From positions 37,638-101,637 of the forward strand of contig CALVMB010000003.1 of the NCBI GenBank assembly GCA_944341895.1: a stretch of DNA of 64,000 nucleotides. The letters run 5' to 3'. The notes under the pieces are model-generated. The model was not told the DNA's origin and searched no databases. It worked only from the letters and a program-made list of their open reading frames with translations. The translations under genes were made by a program, and so were the position numbers. How positions within the stretch are numbered: the stretch's first letter is position 1; every line of letters starts with the position of its first letter. Source of the DNA: an uncultured Clostridia bacterium. GTDB taxonomy: Bacteria; Bacillota; Clostridia; Christensenellales; Borkfalkiaceae. Positions 52,837 to 61,580 of this stretch are shown here, in pieces.

Positions 52837-53520
52837 CTATTTCCTGTAATCGGTGATGACTTTTGTTTCGCCTGCGCGGATCATATCCGTTAAATCTTTC
52901 AGATCTTTCGCACGGCGCGGCGCAATGATACCGCCTTCGGACGGTCTGTTCTCCGTATAGTGCATGTCGGAACCGCCCGTCTTTTTCAGATTATACGAAT
53001 CGGCATACCAATCGGCGCGGACGTTTTTATCGGGGTCGATCGCCGTATTGCACACCTCTACCGCGTCTACATGGTGCGGCAGAAGGCGGATCATCTCGAT
53101 CCAGTCCGATTCGAGGAAGGGGTGCGCGTGAACGATGAAGCCGCCGTCGCTGCGGACGCGCGTCAAAAGTTCTTTGAGCGGAATGTCGCACATATCCTCG
53201 TTTTTCAGAAGCCACTCTTTATTCAGGTTGAAAAAGAGGAAGTCGTTTCCTTTATCCGAATATTCCAGCCCGAAAAACACCTGAAAATCCGTGCCTTCCG
53301 CGGCCTTCGCCGCCGCCTCATACCCACTGCAAAACACATCCATCTGTTCTTTCCACGGCGCGTTCAGCGGACGGGTGATGCTGCCCGTAAAATGATCCGT
53401 GATGCACACTCCCGCATAGCCGAGCGACATGTAATGCTTGACCATATCGCTGCCGCTCATGCGACTGTCACGGCTGCCCTCGCGCGTATGTACATGCAAT
53501 TCATACTTGTACTCTTTCAT
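52837..53520 (-). CDS. PHP-domain phosphoesterase
   Basis: A 227-residue metal-dependent PHP protein. Metal ligands are in YELHVHTREGSRDSRMSG, CITDHFTG, FIVHAHPFLESDW and TGGSDMHYTENRPSEGG. It could be a phosphatase or nuclease of the TrpH/YciV type. Its start overlaps the rhamnosidase end by 20 bases, with a GAGGAG Shine-Dalgarno inside that gene. In glycan loci PHP proteins may dephosphorylate sugar phosphates, but substrate is unknown. Confidence 0.88.
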   Translation of the reverse strand: MKEYKYELHVHTREGSRDSRMSGSDMVKHYMSLGYAGVCITDHFTGSITRPLNAPWKEQMDVFCSGYEAAAKAAEGTDFQVFFGLEYSDKGNDFLFFNLNKEWLLKNEDMCDIPLKELLTRVRSDGGFIVHAHPFLESDWIEMIRLLPHHVDAVEVCNTAIDPDKNVRADWYADSYNLKKTGGSDMHYTENRPSEGGIIAPRRAKDLKDLTDMIRAGETKVITDYRK

Positions 53521-55825
53521 CTTGCTGCTCCTCTCTTTTTAAGTTTGATACCGTATGCAAAGCGTGCGCATCGTTCGGCTGTAAAATAAGCGTACCGTTT
53601 TTGCGCGAACGCACTTCCATATCTTTGAAATCAAAGGAAACGTTTACCCCTTCCGGAACGGAATAATTGTACCGGTATGATCCGTCCTGTTCCCTTGTCC
53701 AGCGCACAAAGATCCTGCCGCGCACGCTGTCGTAATGCCCTTCCGCATGCGTGATCGCTCCGCACGGATCGAAGATCGGGCGCAACGCAAGTTGCGCAAA
53801 GCCGCCTTCGCCCGCCTCTGCGGAGGGCTGAATGCCCAAACAGTATTTGAACATCCATTCGCCCACCGACCCGTAGGCATAGTGGTTAAACGAATTCATG
53901 GATACGTCGCCGAAGCCCGTTTCCTTTGAATAGCTGTTCCACCGCTCCCATATCGTCGTAGCCCCGTTAACGACAGGGTAACACCAGGAGGGGTATTCCC
54001 TGCTCGTGAACAGGCGGTATGCGAGCGCCGCTTCCCCCAAATCGCACAACGCTGGCAGCAGATGTTTTACGCCCAAAAAACCCGTAGTCAGTTTGCCGCC
54101 GTTGCGCTCGATTGCCCTCAGAAGGTGCGAGCGAGCCTCCGCCGCATCTGCCAGCCCGAAGCGGTACGCGAGCAGATACACCGTCTGCGTGTCGCTTTTC
54201 AGCCTGCCGTCCTTCTCCATGAACCGCGCGCGGAACGCCGCGCGTATTTTTGCATGCAATGCAAGGTAGTAAGCAGCGTCGCCGTCGCCCGCGATCTCGC
54301 ACAGTTTTGCCGTCAGATATGCGGAATACGCGAAATAGGCGGTGGAAATCAGCGATATATCGCTCTCTTCGTTCAGTTCCAGCCAGTCGCCGTAGTTGAA
54401 ACGTACGGGGCGGATGTAATTTTCACTGCGGGAAAGGCAATAGCCGACAAACCGCTTCGCCGCCGAAAGATTTTCCTTTACGACGGACACATCGCCGTAC
54501 ATACGGTAATATTCATACGGCAGGACGGTGACTGCATCTCCCCACCCCGCGGCACCGAGACGCCCCTGCAAAACGGAATGGTCGTGATGCGGCACGATGG
54601 GCGCGATGCCGGGCACGGCGCCGTTGCCGCACTGTACGTCACGGATATCGGTAAGATGTTTTTTATAGAACAGGCGGCAGTCCATATTGAACATCGCCGT
54701 GCCGCAGAAGACCTGCGAATCGCCCGCCCAGCCCAGCCGTTCGTCCCTCTGCGGGCAATCGGTAGGGATGTTCAGAAAATTACTGCGCTGCCCCCATACA
54801 ATGTTTTTGTACAGCCTGTTCACGATTTCGTCGTTGCAGGAGAATGCCGCTGTTTCGGCAAGATCGCTGTACGTTGCAAGCCCGTCTATGCGCAGAATCT
54901 CCGCATCGCCTTCTGCCGAAACTTCCACATAGCGGAACCCGTGGAAAGTGAACTGCGGGCGGAACGTTTCTTCCTTTTTTCCTGCAATGATATAAGAATC
55001 CGTCGCCTCCGCCGTGCGCAGATTTGCGGTATAGAGCGAACCGTCCGCACAGAGCATTTCGCCGTAGCGGAAGGTGACTTTTGCGCCGCGCGCGCCGCGC
55101 AGCCGCGCTTCGATGACACCCGCCATGTTCTGCGAAAGGTCGTAGATCGCCCGCCCCTTTCCGTCCTTGTGCAAAAAGACCGCGGGCAGCCTGTGCTTTA
55201 TCTTTGTTTTCGGGGCGATCGCCCTGTCGAGATAATAGAGTTTCCACAGATCGGAAGAACCCGTTTTTGTCTTGGCGTTCTCCCATATTCCGTCGTCGTA
55301 TCTCGGCGCCGAAAAATCACCGAGGGAAAGACGCGCATCCACCTCCTCTCCCATCAGAAGATCGGAACGCAAAATTTCCCCGTGGGCAGCTTTCCAATCC
55401 GTATCCGTTTCGATAAACGAGCGCGTGCCGTCTTCATAGTCGATGACAAGGCTGGCAAACACCTCTACCCTGTCGCTGAAAACCTGCCGTTCCACTTCGT
55501 AACCGAGGTTGCCGACCGCCCAGCCGTCTGCCGCAACGATTGCAAGCGCGTTCACCTTTTGCAGTTTATCCGTCACGTCGTATTCCATATATGGAATACG
55601 CTTTCTGTAATCCGTCCAGCCCGGCGAAAGAAAATCATCGTCCGCCTCGCTCCCGTTCACATACGCTTTGAACACACCGAGCGCCGAAACATACCAAACG
55701 GCGCGCTTTACCCTTTTTTCTGTTTTGAACTCTTTGCGGAAATACGCGGCGGGCGCACCGTACTTCGGCTTTTCGCCGCGGCTCACCTCGTCCAGATAGA
55801 TCCAAACACCTTTATCGTAAAACAC
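53501..55825 (-). CDS. Alpha-L-rhamnosidase, GH78 (second)
   Basis: A 774-residue cytosolic GH78 enzyme. N-terminal beta domain has YVSALGVFKAYVNGSEAD and LSPGWTDYRKR; the catalytic domain has IPTDCPQRDERLGWAGDSQ, AAGWGDAVTVLPYEYYRMYGD and, later, GATTIWERWNS and MNSFNHYAYGSVGEW. The general acid glutamate of DERLGW is present. It is clearly divergent from the 33814 copy. It follows the PfkB gene by 82 bases. No signal peptide is present. Confidence 0.93.
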   Translation of the reverse strand: MFYDKGVWIYLDEVSRGEKPKYGAPAAYFRKEFKTEKRVKRAVWYVSALGVFKAYVNGSEADDDFLSPGWTDYRKRIPYMEYDVTDKLQKVNALAIVAADGWAVGNLGYEVERQVFSDRVEVFASLVIDYEDGTRSFIETDTDWKAAHGEILRSDLLMGEEVDARLSLGDFSAPRYDDGIWENAKTKTGSSDLWKLYYLDRAIAPKTKIKHRLPAVFLHKDGKGRAIYDLSQNMAGVIEARLRGARGAKVTFRYGEMLCADGSLYTANLRTAEATDSYIIAGKKEETFRPQFTFHGFRYVEVSAEGDAEILRIDGLATYSDLAETAAFSCNDEIVNRLYKNIVWGQRSNFLNIPTDCPQRDERLGWAGDSQVFCGTAMFNMDCRLFYKKHLTDIRDVQCGNGAVPGIAPIVPHHDHSVLQGRLGAAGWGDAVTVLPYEYYRMYGDVSVVKENLSAAKRFVGYCLSRSENYIRPVRFNYGDWLELNEESDISLISTAYFAYSAYLTAKLCEIAGDGDAAYYLALHAKIRAAFRARFMEKDGRLKSDTQTVYLLAYRFGLADAAEARSHLLRAIERNGGKLTTGFLGVKHLLPALCDLGEAALAYRLFTSREYPSWCYPVVNGATTIWERWNSYSKETGFGDVSMNSFNHYAYGSVGEWMFKYCLGIQPSAEAGEGGFAQLALRPIFDPCGAITHAEGHYDSVRGRIFVRWTREQDGSYRYNYSVPEGVNVSFDFKDMEVRSRKNGTLILQPNDAHALHTVSNLKREEQQDERVQV

Positions 55826-55907
55826 CGGATTTTCTCCTTTCCGTTAAGGTCTGACTGTTGCGTTAAAAAACGCAACAGAGGGGTACCCCTCTTCCATTTC
55901 TTTTTGT

Positions 55908-56828
55908 TCAGGCGTCAAACTCTTTTGTAAGCGCCGCCGCGTCCTCTTTACTCCATTCGGGGTACGCCCCTTTCTGCGAAACGGCAAGCGCGCCGCACGC
56001 GTTTCCCATGCGCAAAACGACATTCGGATCCGCCTGCCCGCTGTCTATCGAGGCGAGAACCCCCGCCATGAACGCATCGCCCGCACCGTTCGTGTCTTCT
56101 ATCTCTTGTACGGTAGCGGCCGGAATGCAATAGATGTTCCCCGCCGCGCACAGCATACTGCCGCGGCTGCCAAGCGTGAGCAATACCGTTTTATGCGCGC
56201 CGGCGACCTTACGCAGCCTTTCTTCCTGCGACGCGCCTTCGGCAAACATCGGAAGTTCCTCTTCCGAAAACTTGACGATATCCGCCGCTTCAATGTATTT
56301 GCGGTACAGCCAGACCGCCTCCTCTTCGCAGGAAAAAATGTCCGAACGGTAATTCACGTCAAAACTGACCTTTTTGCCGCAGGCATGTGTACAGGCGATC
56401 AGTTCGTCCGCAAAGACCCGCCCGTGCGTGGAAGACAGCGGCAGCGAACCGATGTGAACGATATCCGCCAAGCGGACGATCCGGCTGATCTCCGCCTGCG
56501 GCAGGTACGCATCCGCCGTGTTTTTACGGTAAAAACTGAACGTCCGCTCACCCGCCCCGTCCACTTCGACAAAGGCGAGCGTCGTATTCCGTTCTTCCTC
56601 TCTTTGAAGATATAAATAACCGAATTGCTGCTTTTGGGCTACATCGACGAGAAAGTTCCCGATCGCGTCCTGCCCGACACTGCCGCAAAAACCGCAAGCC
56701 GCACCCAATTTTTTCAAGCAGCAAGCCACGTTAAACGGCGCGCCGCCCGCAAAACATGTAAATTCCATATGCCCGTGACAGGTACGCCCCGTCATATCGG
56801 CAAGTATCTCTCCCACGCAAATGATCAT
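55908..56828 (-). CDS. PfkB-family carbohydrate kinase (fructokinase-like)
   Basis: A 306-residue ribokinase-fold sugar kinase. The first signature is CFAGGAPFNVACCLKKLG and the second, with the catalytic aspartate, is EDTNGAGDAFMAGVLAS. Cytosolic. It resembles fructokinases most by the FAGGAPFNVA start. It lies between the GH2 and GH78 genes in the operon and would phosphorylate a sugar released by the locus. The exact sugar is not shown. Confidence 0.92.
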   Translation of the reverse strand: MIICVGEILADMTGRTCHGHMEFTCFAGGAPFNVACCLKKLGAACGFCGSVGQDAIGNFLVDVAQKQQFGYLYLQREEERNTTLAFVEVDGAGERTFSFYRKNTADAYLPQAEISRIVRLADIVHIGSLPLSSTHGRVFADELIACTHACGKKVSFDVNYRSDIFSCEEEAVWLYRKYIEAADIVKFSEEELPMFAEGASQEERLRKVAGAHKTVLLTLGSRGSMLCAAGNIYCIPAATVQEIEDTNGAGDAFMAGVLASIDSGQADPNVVLRMGNACGALAVSQKGAYPEWSKEDAAALTKEFDA

Positions 56829-56880
56829 ATTGCCCCCGATACCTCTATTTGCTATGTCGCCCGATAAAACGCGGATCGCT

Positions 56881-58590
56881 TTACGTCTTTTCAGGGTTCA
56901 CTTCGCACGCGGCGACCGCTGCGTTTGCCTCCCTTATGCGGCGCAGCCCTTGCCGGGACAATTTCGGGCGTCGGTCGTAATAATACAACCCGTTCTGCTC
57001 CTGTTCAACGTCGTATAACTGTGTATAGCAGAACCCGGAAAGCTGCCCGCATCCGAGCAGAAATGCGACCGTCTTTTCATAGCGGGCGACAAATTCTTCT
57101 TCCTTCTGCTCATTCTCGTAGCCCCAACCGTCTGCAGAATTACCGAAACGCACACCGCCGAACTCGCTCAGATGCAAAGGCTCGCCTTTATATTCGATTT
57201 CCTCGCCGGGAAGATACATCTTATCAAAAGACGGCGCACCGCGTTCGGCATCTTCCATATGCGCCTTTAATTTTTCAAGCGAACCATAAAAATGGAAATC
57301 CGCCACATCCGTCTTATGTCCGTGCAAGCCGCCGCTCACATCTATGCAAGGCCGCGTAGGATCAAGAGCCTTTGTAAAGGCGTATGCGGCATCCGCAAAC
57401 CGTACATCGCGCACCCAGCGTTCGTCTTCGGGATCGCTCCACATTTCATTGAGCGGGCACCAGGTGACGATACAGGGGTGATTGAAATCGCGTTCCACTG
57501 CTTCGCGCCATTCACCGAGGAATACGCCAAGTGCATCCAAATTCCGCACGCGCATCCCCCAACTCGGATATTCGCCCCAAACCATATACCCGTATACATC
57601 GCAAAGGCATAAAACTTTGGGATCGAATACCTTTTGGTGCAGCCGCGCGCCGTTGAAACCGAGTTGCAGCGCCAACTCTATATCCCGCACAAAATCATCC
57701 TCGGAGCGCGGTGTATACACGCCTTCGGGATAATACCCCTGATCCAGAACGAGACGTTGAAATACAGGTTTTCCGTTCAATAAAAACGTTTTGCCCTCGT
57801 AACGTACATCGCGCAGTCCGAAATAACTGTAAACCGTATCTTCGCCGAATTGCAGGCGCACGCGGTATAAGCGGCCCGCTCCGAGTTCCCAAAGATGCTT
57901 TTCCGTTAGTTTCGTTTCAAATACACCGCGGTAGTTCAAATGCCCGCCGCATTTACCGACTGTTTTACCGTCGTATGTGATTTCTGCCAGAAACTCCCCT
58001 TCGGTCTGTGCGGTGACTTCCATTCTGACCGAACAGTTCTCCGCAGACGGATAAAAACGTATACCGAGTAACCGCTCCTGCGGCACGCATTCCAGCCAAA
58101 CGCTCTGCCAAATCCCCGTTGTGCGCGTATACATGCAACCGTAAGACTGTTCTTTCCCTGATTGCTTGCCGCTGGGAAAATTCTCGTGCACGTCGTCATG
58201 AACGGCAACTTCGAGTAAGTTCTCCCCCTCTTGCAGCGCGTCGGTGATATCAAAAGAGAAAGGCGTATACCCTCCGCAATGGCTGCCGACCGATACGCCG
58301 TTCACATACACTTTGGCATAACGATCGACCGCACCGAAATGCAGAAGGACGCGCTCATCCTTTTTATGCTGCGACGCGGCAAAAGTCTTTCTGTACCGCA
58401 AATCATACACAAAACCCTTTTCTCCGATTCCGGAAAGTTCGGATTCTACACAGTACGGAACGCGGATCGCTCGATACGGCTTACCGCCGAGCGATACTTC
58501 CCACTCTCCGTCCAAAAAAGAAAAAGCTGTCCGCGCGAACTGCGGCTCGGGATAGTGCAAAAATTCTTTCATCAAACTTTTCATACTCAT
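56881..58590 (-). CDS. Glycoside hydrolase family 2 protein
   Basis: A 569-residue cytosolic GH2 enzyme: sugar-binding domain (residues about 15-170, with VLLHFGAVDRYAKVYVNG and HCGGYTPFSFDIT), an Ig-like domain (about 175-265, LRDVRYEGKTFLLNGKPV), and a barrel with the acid/base Glu382 in WCPLNEMW and the nucleophile Glu476 in HLSEFGG. It is shorter than classical LacZ and lacks C-terminal domains. Specificity could be beta-galactosidase, beta-glucuronidase or other. GGGAGG precedes ATG 58590. It is the first gene of the glycan operon, downstream of the 58637-58680 inverted repeat. Confidence 0.92.
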   Translation of the reverse strand: MSMKSLMKEFLHYPEPQFARTAFSFLDGEWEVSLGGKPYRAIRVPYCVESELSGIGEKGFVYDLRYRKTFAASQHKKDERVLLHFGAVDRYAKVYVNGVSVGSHCGGYTPFSFDITDALQEGENLLEVAVHDDVHENFPSGKQSGKEQSYGCMYTRTTGIWQSVWLECVPQERLLGIRFYPSAENCSVRMEVTAQTEGEFLAEITYDGKTVGKCGGHLNYRGVFETKLTEKHLWELGAGRLYRVRLQFGEDTVYSYFGLRDVRYEGKTFLLNGKPVFQRLVLDQGYYPEGVYTPRSEDDFVRDIELALQLGFNGARLHQKVFDPKVLCLCDVYGYMVWGEYPSWGMRVRNLDALGVFLGEWREAVERDFNHPCIVTWCPLNEMWSDPEDERWVRDVRFADAAYAFTKALDPTRPCIDVSGGLHGHKTDVADFHFYGSLEKLKAHMEDAERGAPSFDKMYLPGEEIEYKGEPLHLSEFGGVRFGNSADGWGYENEQKEEEFVARYEKTVAFLLGCGQLSGFCYTQLYDVEQEQNGLYYYDRRPKLSRQGLRRIREANAAVAACEVNPEKT

Positions 58591-58636
58591 TCAAACCTCC
58601 CCGCGCGATGAGGAACAGACATAAAAGTTCCATAAT

Positions 58637-58680
58637 TGTTTACCGAAAATGAGCTTTGTGTGCCGGTCTATCGGTAAACA
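58637..58680. promoter_or_regulatory. Candidate operator (inverted repeat) of the glycan operon
   Basis: Perfect 10-base arms TGTTTACCGA (58637-58646) and TCGGTAAACA (58671-58680) are separated by 24 bases, so their centres are 34 bases (about three helix turns) apart. It lies 47-90 bases before the GH2 start. A dimeric regulator, perhaps the adjacent AraC protein, could bind. Confidence 0.65.
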
Positions 58681-58937
58681 TTCATCCTTTTCCACCGATT
58701 TAATCCGACTTTCCGCTTATATTTTATCATAGACAGCATTTTTTGCCTATGGGGGTAACCCGCACAGTTTTGTGGGGTACATTAAAAATGCAATGAGCAA
58801 ATATCCGCCGACAAAAGCCGAAACCTTTCATTTTATGGGGCATCCCATACCGCCGAAAGACTTCTCTTTTGATACATCGCCGCACTTTTACTGTCATTTT
58901 TTCGCTTATTACAAACTTTGCATGAACTTGCCATACA

Positions 58938-58963
58938 AAAAAGAGGTCGCTCGACCTCTTTTT
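58938..58963. terminator. Bidirectional terminator of the AraC gene
   Basis: Perfect hairpin AAAAAGAGGTCG-CT-CGACCTCTTTTT. On the minus strand it lies 15 bases past the AraC-family stop. It separates regulator transcription from the glycan operon. Confidence 0.93.
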
Positions 58964-58977
58964 GTTGCACGAATTAT

Positions 58978-59874
58978 TTATCCTTTTCTGTATTTACCTG
59001 GCGATACGCCGTACTCCCGCTTAAATATTTCGTAAAAATATTTTTTATCGTTATACCCTGCTTCTTCCATAATCTCTTCCACCGTTTTATCCGTAGAAAG
59101 GAGCGCCTTTCTTGTCCACTCCAACTTTTCTTTCTGGATATATTTCTTCATTGGCTGGCTGGAAATACCGTTGAATGTTTTCGAAAGGTATTCGGGAGAA
59201 TAGAACAACAATTTTGATAAATAACTTGCGGAAATACCGTCACCCCTGTTCCTTTTGATATACTCCATCATTTCCTCATAAAGCCGCCTTTGCTTGTCGG
59301 AAAAATCCCCCTTTACATCATGTCCATAGCGAAAAATCTCGATAAGCGCCAATTTAAGCAGCGAATGGATCGCTTCAAGATAACCGGGACGTTCTTCCTT
59401 CTTCTCTTCAATGATTTGCCTGATATACGGCACCACGCTCTTCGCCTTTTCCTTGGGTAAACTTAAAAAACCGCTCTCTTTCATCAATGCGCCGCCCACT
59501 TTTTCTTTCAACATCGTGCGGCAGGCATATTCGATGCAACGATCCCCCTCTTTCAGAAAAAAGTCAAAAAATTCGGGCAGAAACAAAATGTTCCAAACGG
59601 AGATCGTAGGCGTTGTCGCCCGATAACTGTGCGAAGCGCCGCTGTCGAGCATCATGATGTCCCCCGCGCTCAATTGAAAGGTTTCCCCGTTCACCCAATG
59701 CTGCGCTTCCCCTTCTTCCACATAGGCAAGTTCTATAAACTCGTGCTTATGCTCCGCCTCATACAGCGTTACGCCCTGCACCACCGCAACTTTTTCTTCG
59801 CTGTTTATATATTTATCCTTTTTAATTACTTTCGGATCGTTCAAAGTCTTTCCTCCGTAGCCCCGCTTATCCAT
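58978..59874 (-). CDS. AraC-family transcriptional regulator
   Basis: A 298-residue regulator with an N-terminal cupin sensing domain (HKHEFIELAYVEEGEAQHWV and AGDIMMLDSGASHSY) and two C-terminal helix-turn-helices (ISASYLSKLLFYSPEYLSKTF and the signature TVEEIMEEAGYNDKKYFYEIF... ending EYGVSPGKYRK). It most likely senses a mono- or oligosaccharide and activates the operon starting at 58590, just downstream on the same strand after a terminator. A glycan-locus AraC protein with a linked regulon is a common arrangement. It has lower GC than the first part of the window. Confidence 0.92.
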   Translation of the reverse strand: MDKRGYGGKTLNDPKVIKKDKYINSEEKVAVVQGVTLYEAEHKHEFIELAYVEEGEAQHWVNGETFQLSAGDIMMLDSGASHSYRATTPTISVWNILFLPEFFDFFLKEGDRCIEYACRTMLKEKVGGALMKESGFLSLPKEKAKSVVPYIRQIIEEKKEERPGYLEAIHSLLKLALIEIFRYGHDVKGDFSDKQRRLYEEMMEYIKRNRGDGISASYLSKLLFYSPEYLSKTFNGISSQPMKKYIQKEKLEWTRKALLSTDKTVEEIMEEAGYNDKKYFYEIFKREYGVSPGKYRKG

Positions 59875-59950
59875 TATATTTTCGCGCGATAAGATTAGTT
59901 TGTTTTAACAGGTCTTTGTTTATAATTCGTTCCGGTGAAGTGCGACATTA

Positions 59951-61072
59951 TCACAACAGCGCCTTGACGCGACGCTTTATAACTTCCGATAGTATGCGCA
60001 ATCGGCTGTCACGCCAGTTATAGCGCGGATGCTTTTTGAATTTGAAATTGATAAGTTTGCGCAGTTTTTCCTTTTGCGAATGTCCCATCAGTTGCTTTGC
60101 AAGCTCTGTAAAATCAGAATAGGTTGCGGGAACGCGGGTTTTGGCATAAGTCTCCCAATCTTCCAAATCATCATCCATCGCGTATGTCAAAAGCGACAAA
60201 CCGTGGTCGAATAAAGGTGCGGGTGCGCAAATCGTATTCGTGCGGTTATCAACCAAAAAACCAAAATTACCGAAGTGACGATCCGTATTCAAGACAACGG
60301 CGTCGAATACGATCATATCGGCAAAAGCCTCGTAATAATCACCTCCGAGCGATTTGTAATACTCGATGACCGCTTTTATGCCGCCCTCTTTCACTATGTT
60401 CCCGACCGGCATAAAAGAATATTCTTTGCTCGTAAACAGTTCACAGGTGGAACACAGCCGCCCTTTCCATTTAGATAAACCGTATTGCACGGCGTCGATC
60501 CCCATAGTCTCGGCTACCTGATAGGCATAGTATTCGCAGTACGGCTCGTTGCCCGAATTAGCAAACCCTTCCGTGCCCGACTTATATAAAATGATTTTGC
60601 CGTTTACTCTGCGCCAGCATTTGGCAAGCATTCCGTTTGTCGTAAATTCCGGCGATGAACGCAGCGAAGTTTTTTGAAAACTGCCATACCCCGTAAAAGC
60701 GATATGGGAAAGCACATTGCTGAACCGATTGTCGTATAAATTGTTTTCCGAAAACTTTCCGCCAAAATTTTCATCAACGATCCAATAGCAGTCATTGAGC
60801 GAAAGTCCTTTGCAAAAGTCTATGATTCCCTTTGTATCTTTTTCATTCAGACCGAGTTTTGCAAGAAAGTTCTGTACATACGCACGATTCCCCGGAATCG
60901 TCCTGCGCTTTAACCATTTGGCTAAACCTTGATCCGAAATCTCCAAATCCAACGGCAATAACGATTTGCTTGCGCCGTTGACGGATAAAATTTGCGCGGA
61001 AACCCCGTCGACGTCTTTTTGCATATCGAAACGCAACAAATCGGTATCAAATTGTTTGAGAATATAACTCAT
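59951..61072 (-). CDS. HipA-like serine/threonine kinase toxin
   Basis: A 373-residue HipA-like protein. The kinase core shows ILYKSGTEG in a P-loop-like position, the catalytic loop VLNTDRHFGNFGFL and the metal-binding APLFDHGLSLL. It is shorter than E. coli HipA and has a different N-terminal part, with LAKWLKRRTIPGNRAYVQ. It overlaps the upstream Phd-type antitoxin by four bases (ATGA), a classic toxin-antitoxin layout. Its target could be an aminoacyl-tRNA synthetase as for HipA, but that is not shown. The AT-rich base composition suggests transfer. Confidence 0.82.
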   Translation of the reverse strand: MSYILKQFDTDLLRFDMQKDVDGVSAQILSVNGASKSLLPLDLEISDQGLAKWLKRRTIPGNRAYVQNFLAKLGLNEKDTKGIIDFCKGLSLNDCYWIVDENFGGKFSENNLYDNRFSNVLSHIAFTGYGSFQKTSLRSSPEFTTNGMLAKCWRRVNGKIILYKSGTEGFANSGNEPYCEYYAYQVAETMGIDAVQYGLSKWKGRLCSTCELFTSKEYSFMPVGNIVKEGGIKAVIEYYKSLGGDYYEAFADMIVFDAVVLNTDRHFGNFGFLVDNRTNTICAPAPLFDHGLSLLTYAMDDDLEDWETYAKTRVPATYSDFTELAKQLMGHSQKEKLRKLINFKFKKHPRYNWRDSRLRILSEVIKRRVKALL

Positions 61073-61269
61073 TCCTTTTTCTCCCCATCCGCGGCAAGAC
61101 TTAACAATCTGTCATACTCATCCGGAGACAGTAAAATTGCAGTCGGATTATTGTTTTTCAATACGATAATCTGCTTTTCTGCTTGTAACCGATTGAAAAT
61201 TTTCGATGCCTGACCCTGATTGAACATTGTGACCGAAACCAAATTATTAAGCAAGTTTCTCTCTGTCAT
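61069..61269 (-). CDS. Phd/YefM-like antitoxin
   Basis: A 66-residue protein with the Phd/YefM pattern: an N-terminal DNA-binding half (LLNNLVSVTMFNQGQASKIF) followed by AEKQIIVLKNNNPTAILLSPDEY. It precedes the HipA-like gene and overlaps it by four bases. HipA toxins are normally paired with a helix-turn-helix HipB, so this partner is unusual. It likely represses its own promoter at 61287-61315. ATG 61269 gives MTERNLL; a longer frame adds five residues without need. Confidence 0.8.
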   Translation of the reverse strand: MTERNLLNNLVSVTMFNQGQASKIFNRLQAEKQIIVLKNNNPTAILLSPDEYDRLLSLAADGEKKE

Positions 61270-61286
61270 GATCCACCTTTGCATTC

Positions 61287-61315
61287 ATTATAACAAATTA
61301 GAAAAGAAATGTTAA
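61287..61315 (-). promoter_or_regulatory. Promoter of the Phd-HipA pair
   Basis: On the minus strand, TTAACA (61315-61310), 17-base spacer, TATAAT (61292-61287), 18 bases before the antitoxin start. Confidence 0.88.
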
Positions 61316-61469
61316 TAAAAATTCTTAATCTAATTCAAATTTATTTAACTTCCGTTTCGTACCTTTATTCGGTTCCTTTTTTTAACATCCTCCAAATTTT
61401 CAAAAAGTCTGGTCACGAATGTCTCCATACGATTTTCCGACACAAGTCCCAATGAATATCAAAAATATC
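61316..61469. other. AT-rich gap between divergent promoters
   Basis: No gene, hairpin or repeat is seen here. It separates the minus-strand toxin-antitoxin promoter from the plus-strand promoter at 61470, so the two units are divergent. Confidence 0.6.
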
Positions 61470-61498
61470 TTTACAAATTTTTAATTTATTTTTATAAT
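61470..61498 (+). promoter_or_regulatory. Plus-strand promoter of the small gene
   Basis: TTTACA (61470-61475), 17-base spacer, TATAAT (61493-61498). It is the only clear plus-strand promoter in the window and lies 82 bases before the ATG at 61581. Confidence 0.88.
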
Positions 61499-61580
61499 AG
61501 AATCGGAAGTAAACTCTCCCGCTTTCGGAACAAAGTCGATTCGTATTCGGCTGTATTCTACTATGAGGAGGTTGATTCCC

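Larger units (their letters stand above)
58591..58977. other. Regulatory intergenic region before the glycan operon
   Basis: This 387-base gap holds the 5' leader of the GH2 gene, the 58637-58680 inverted repeat and the AraC gene terminator (58938-58963). No promoter with both good boxes is seen on the minus strand; TATGAT and TAAAAT stretches near 58724-58734 lack a matching -35. This fits a promoter that needs an activator. A plus-strand open frame from 58772 has no ribosome-binding site and runs into the AraC gene. Confidence 0.6.

Noticed and set aside
58772-59035. Plus-strand 87-residue frame near the AraC gene
   Set aside because: No ribosome site, and it crosses the AraC terminator and the AraC coding end.
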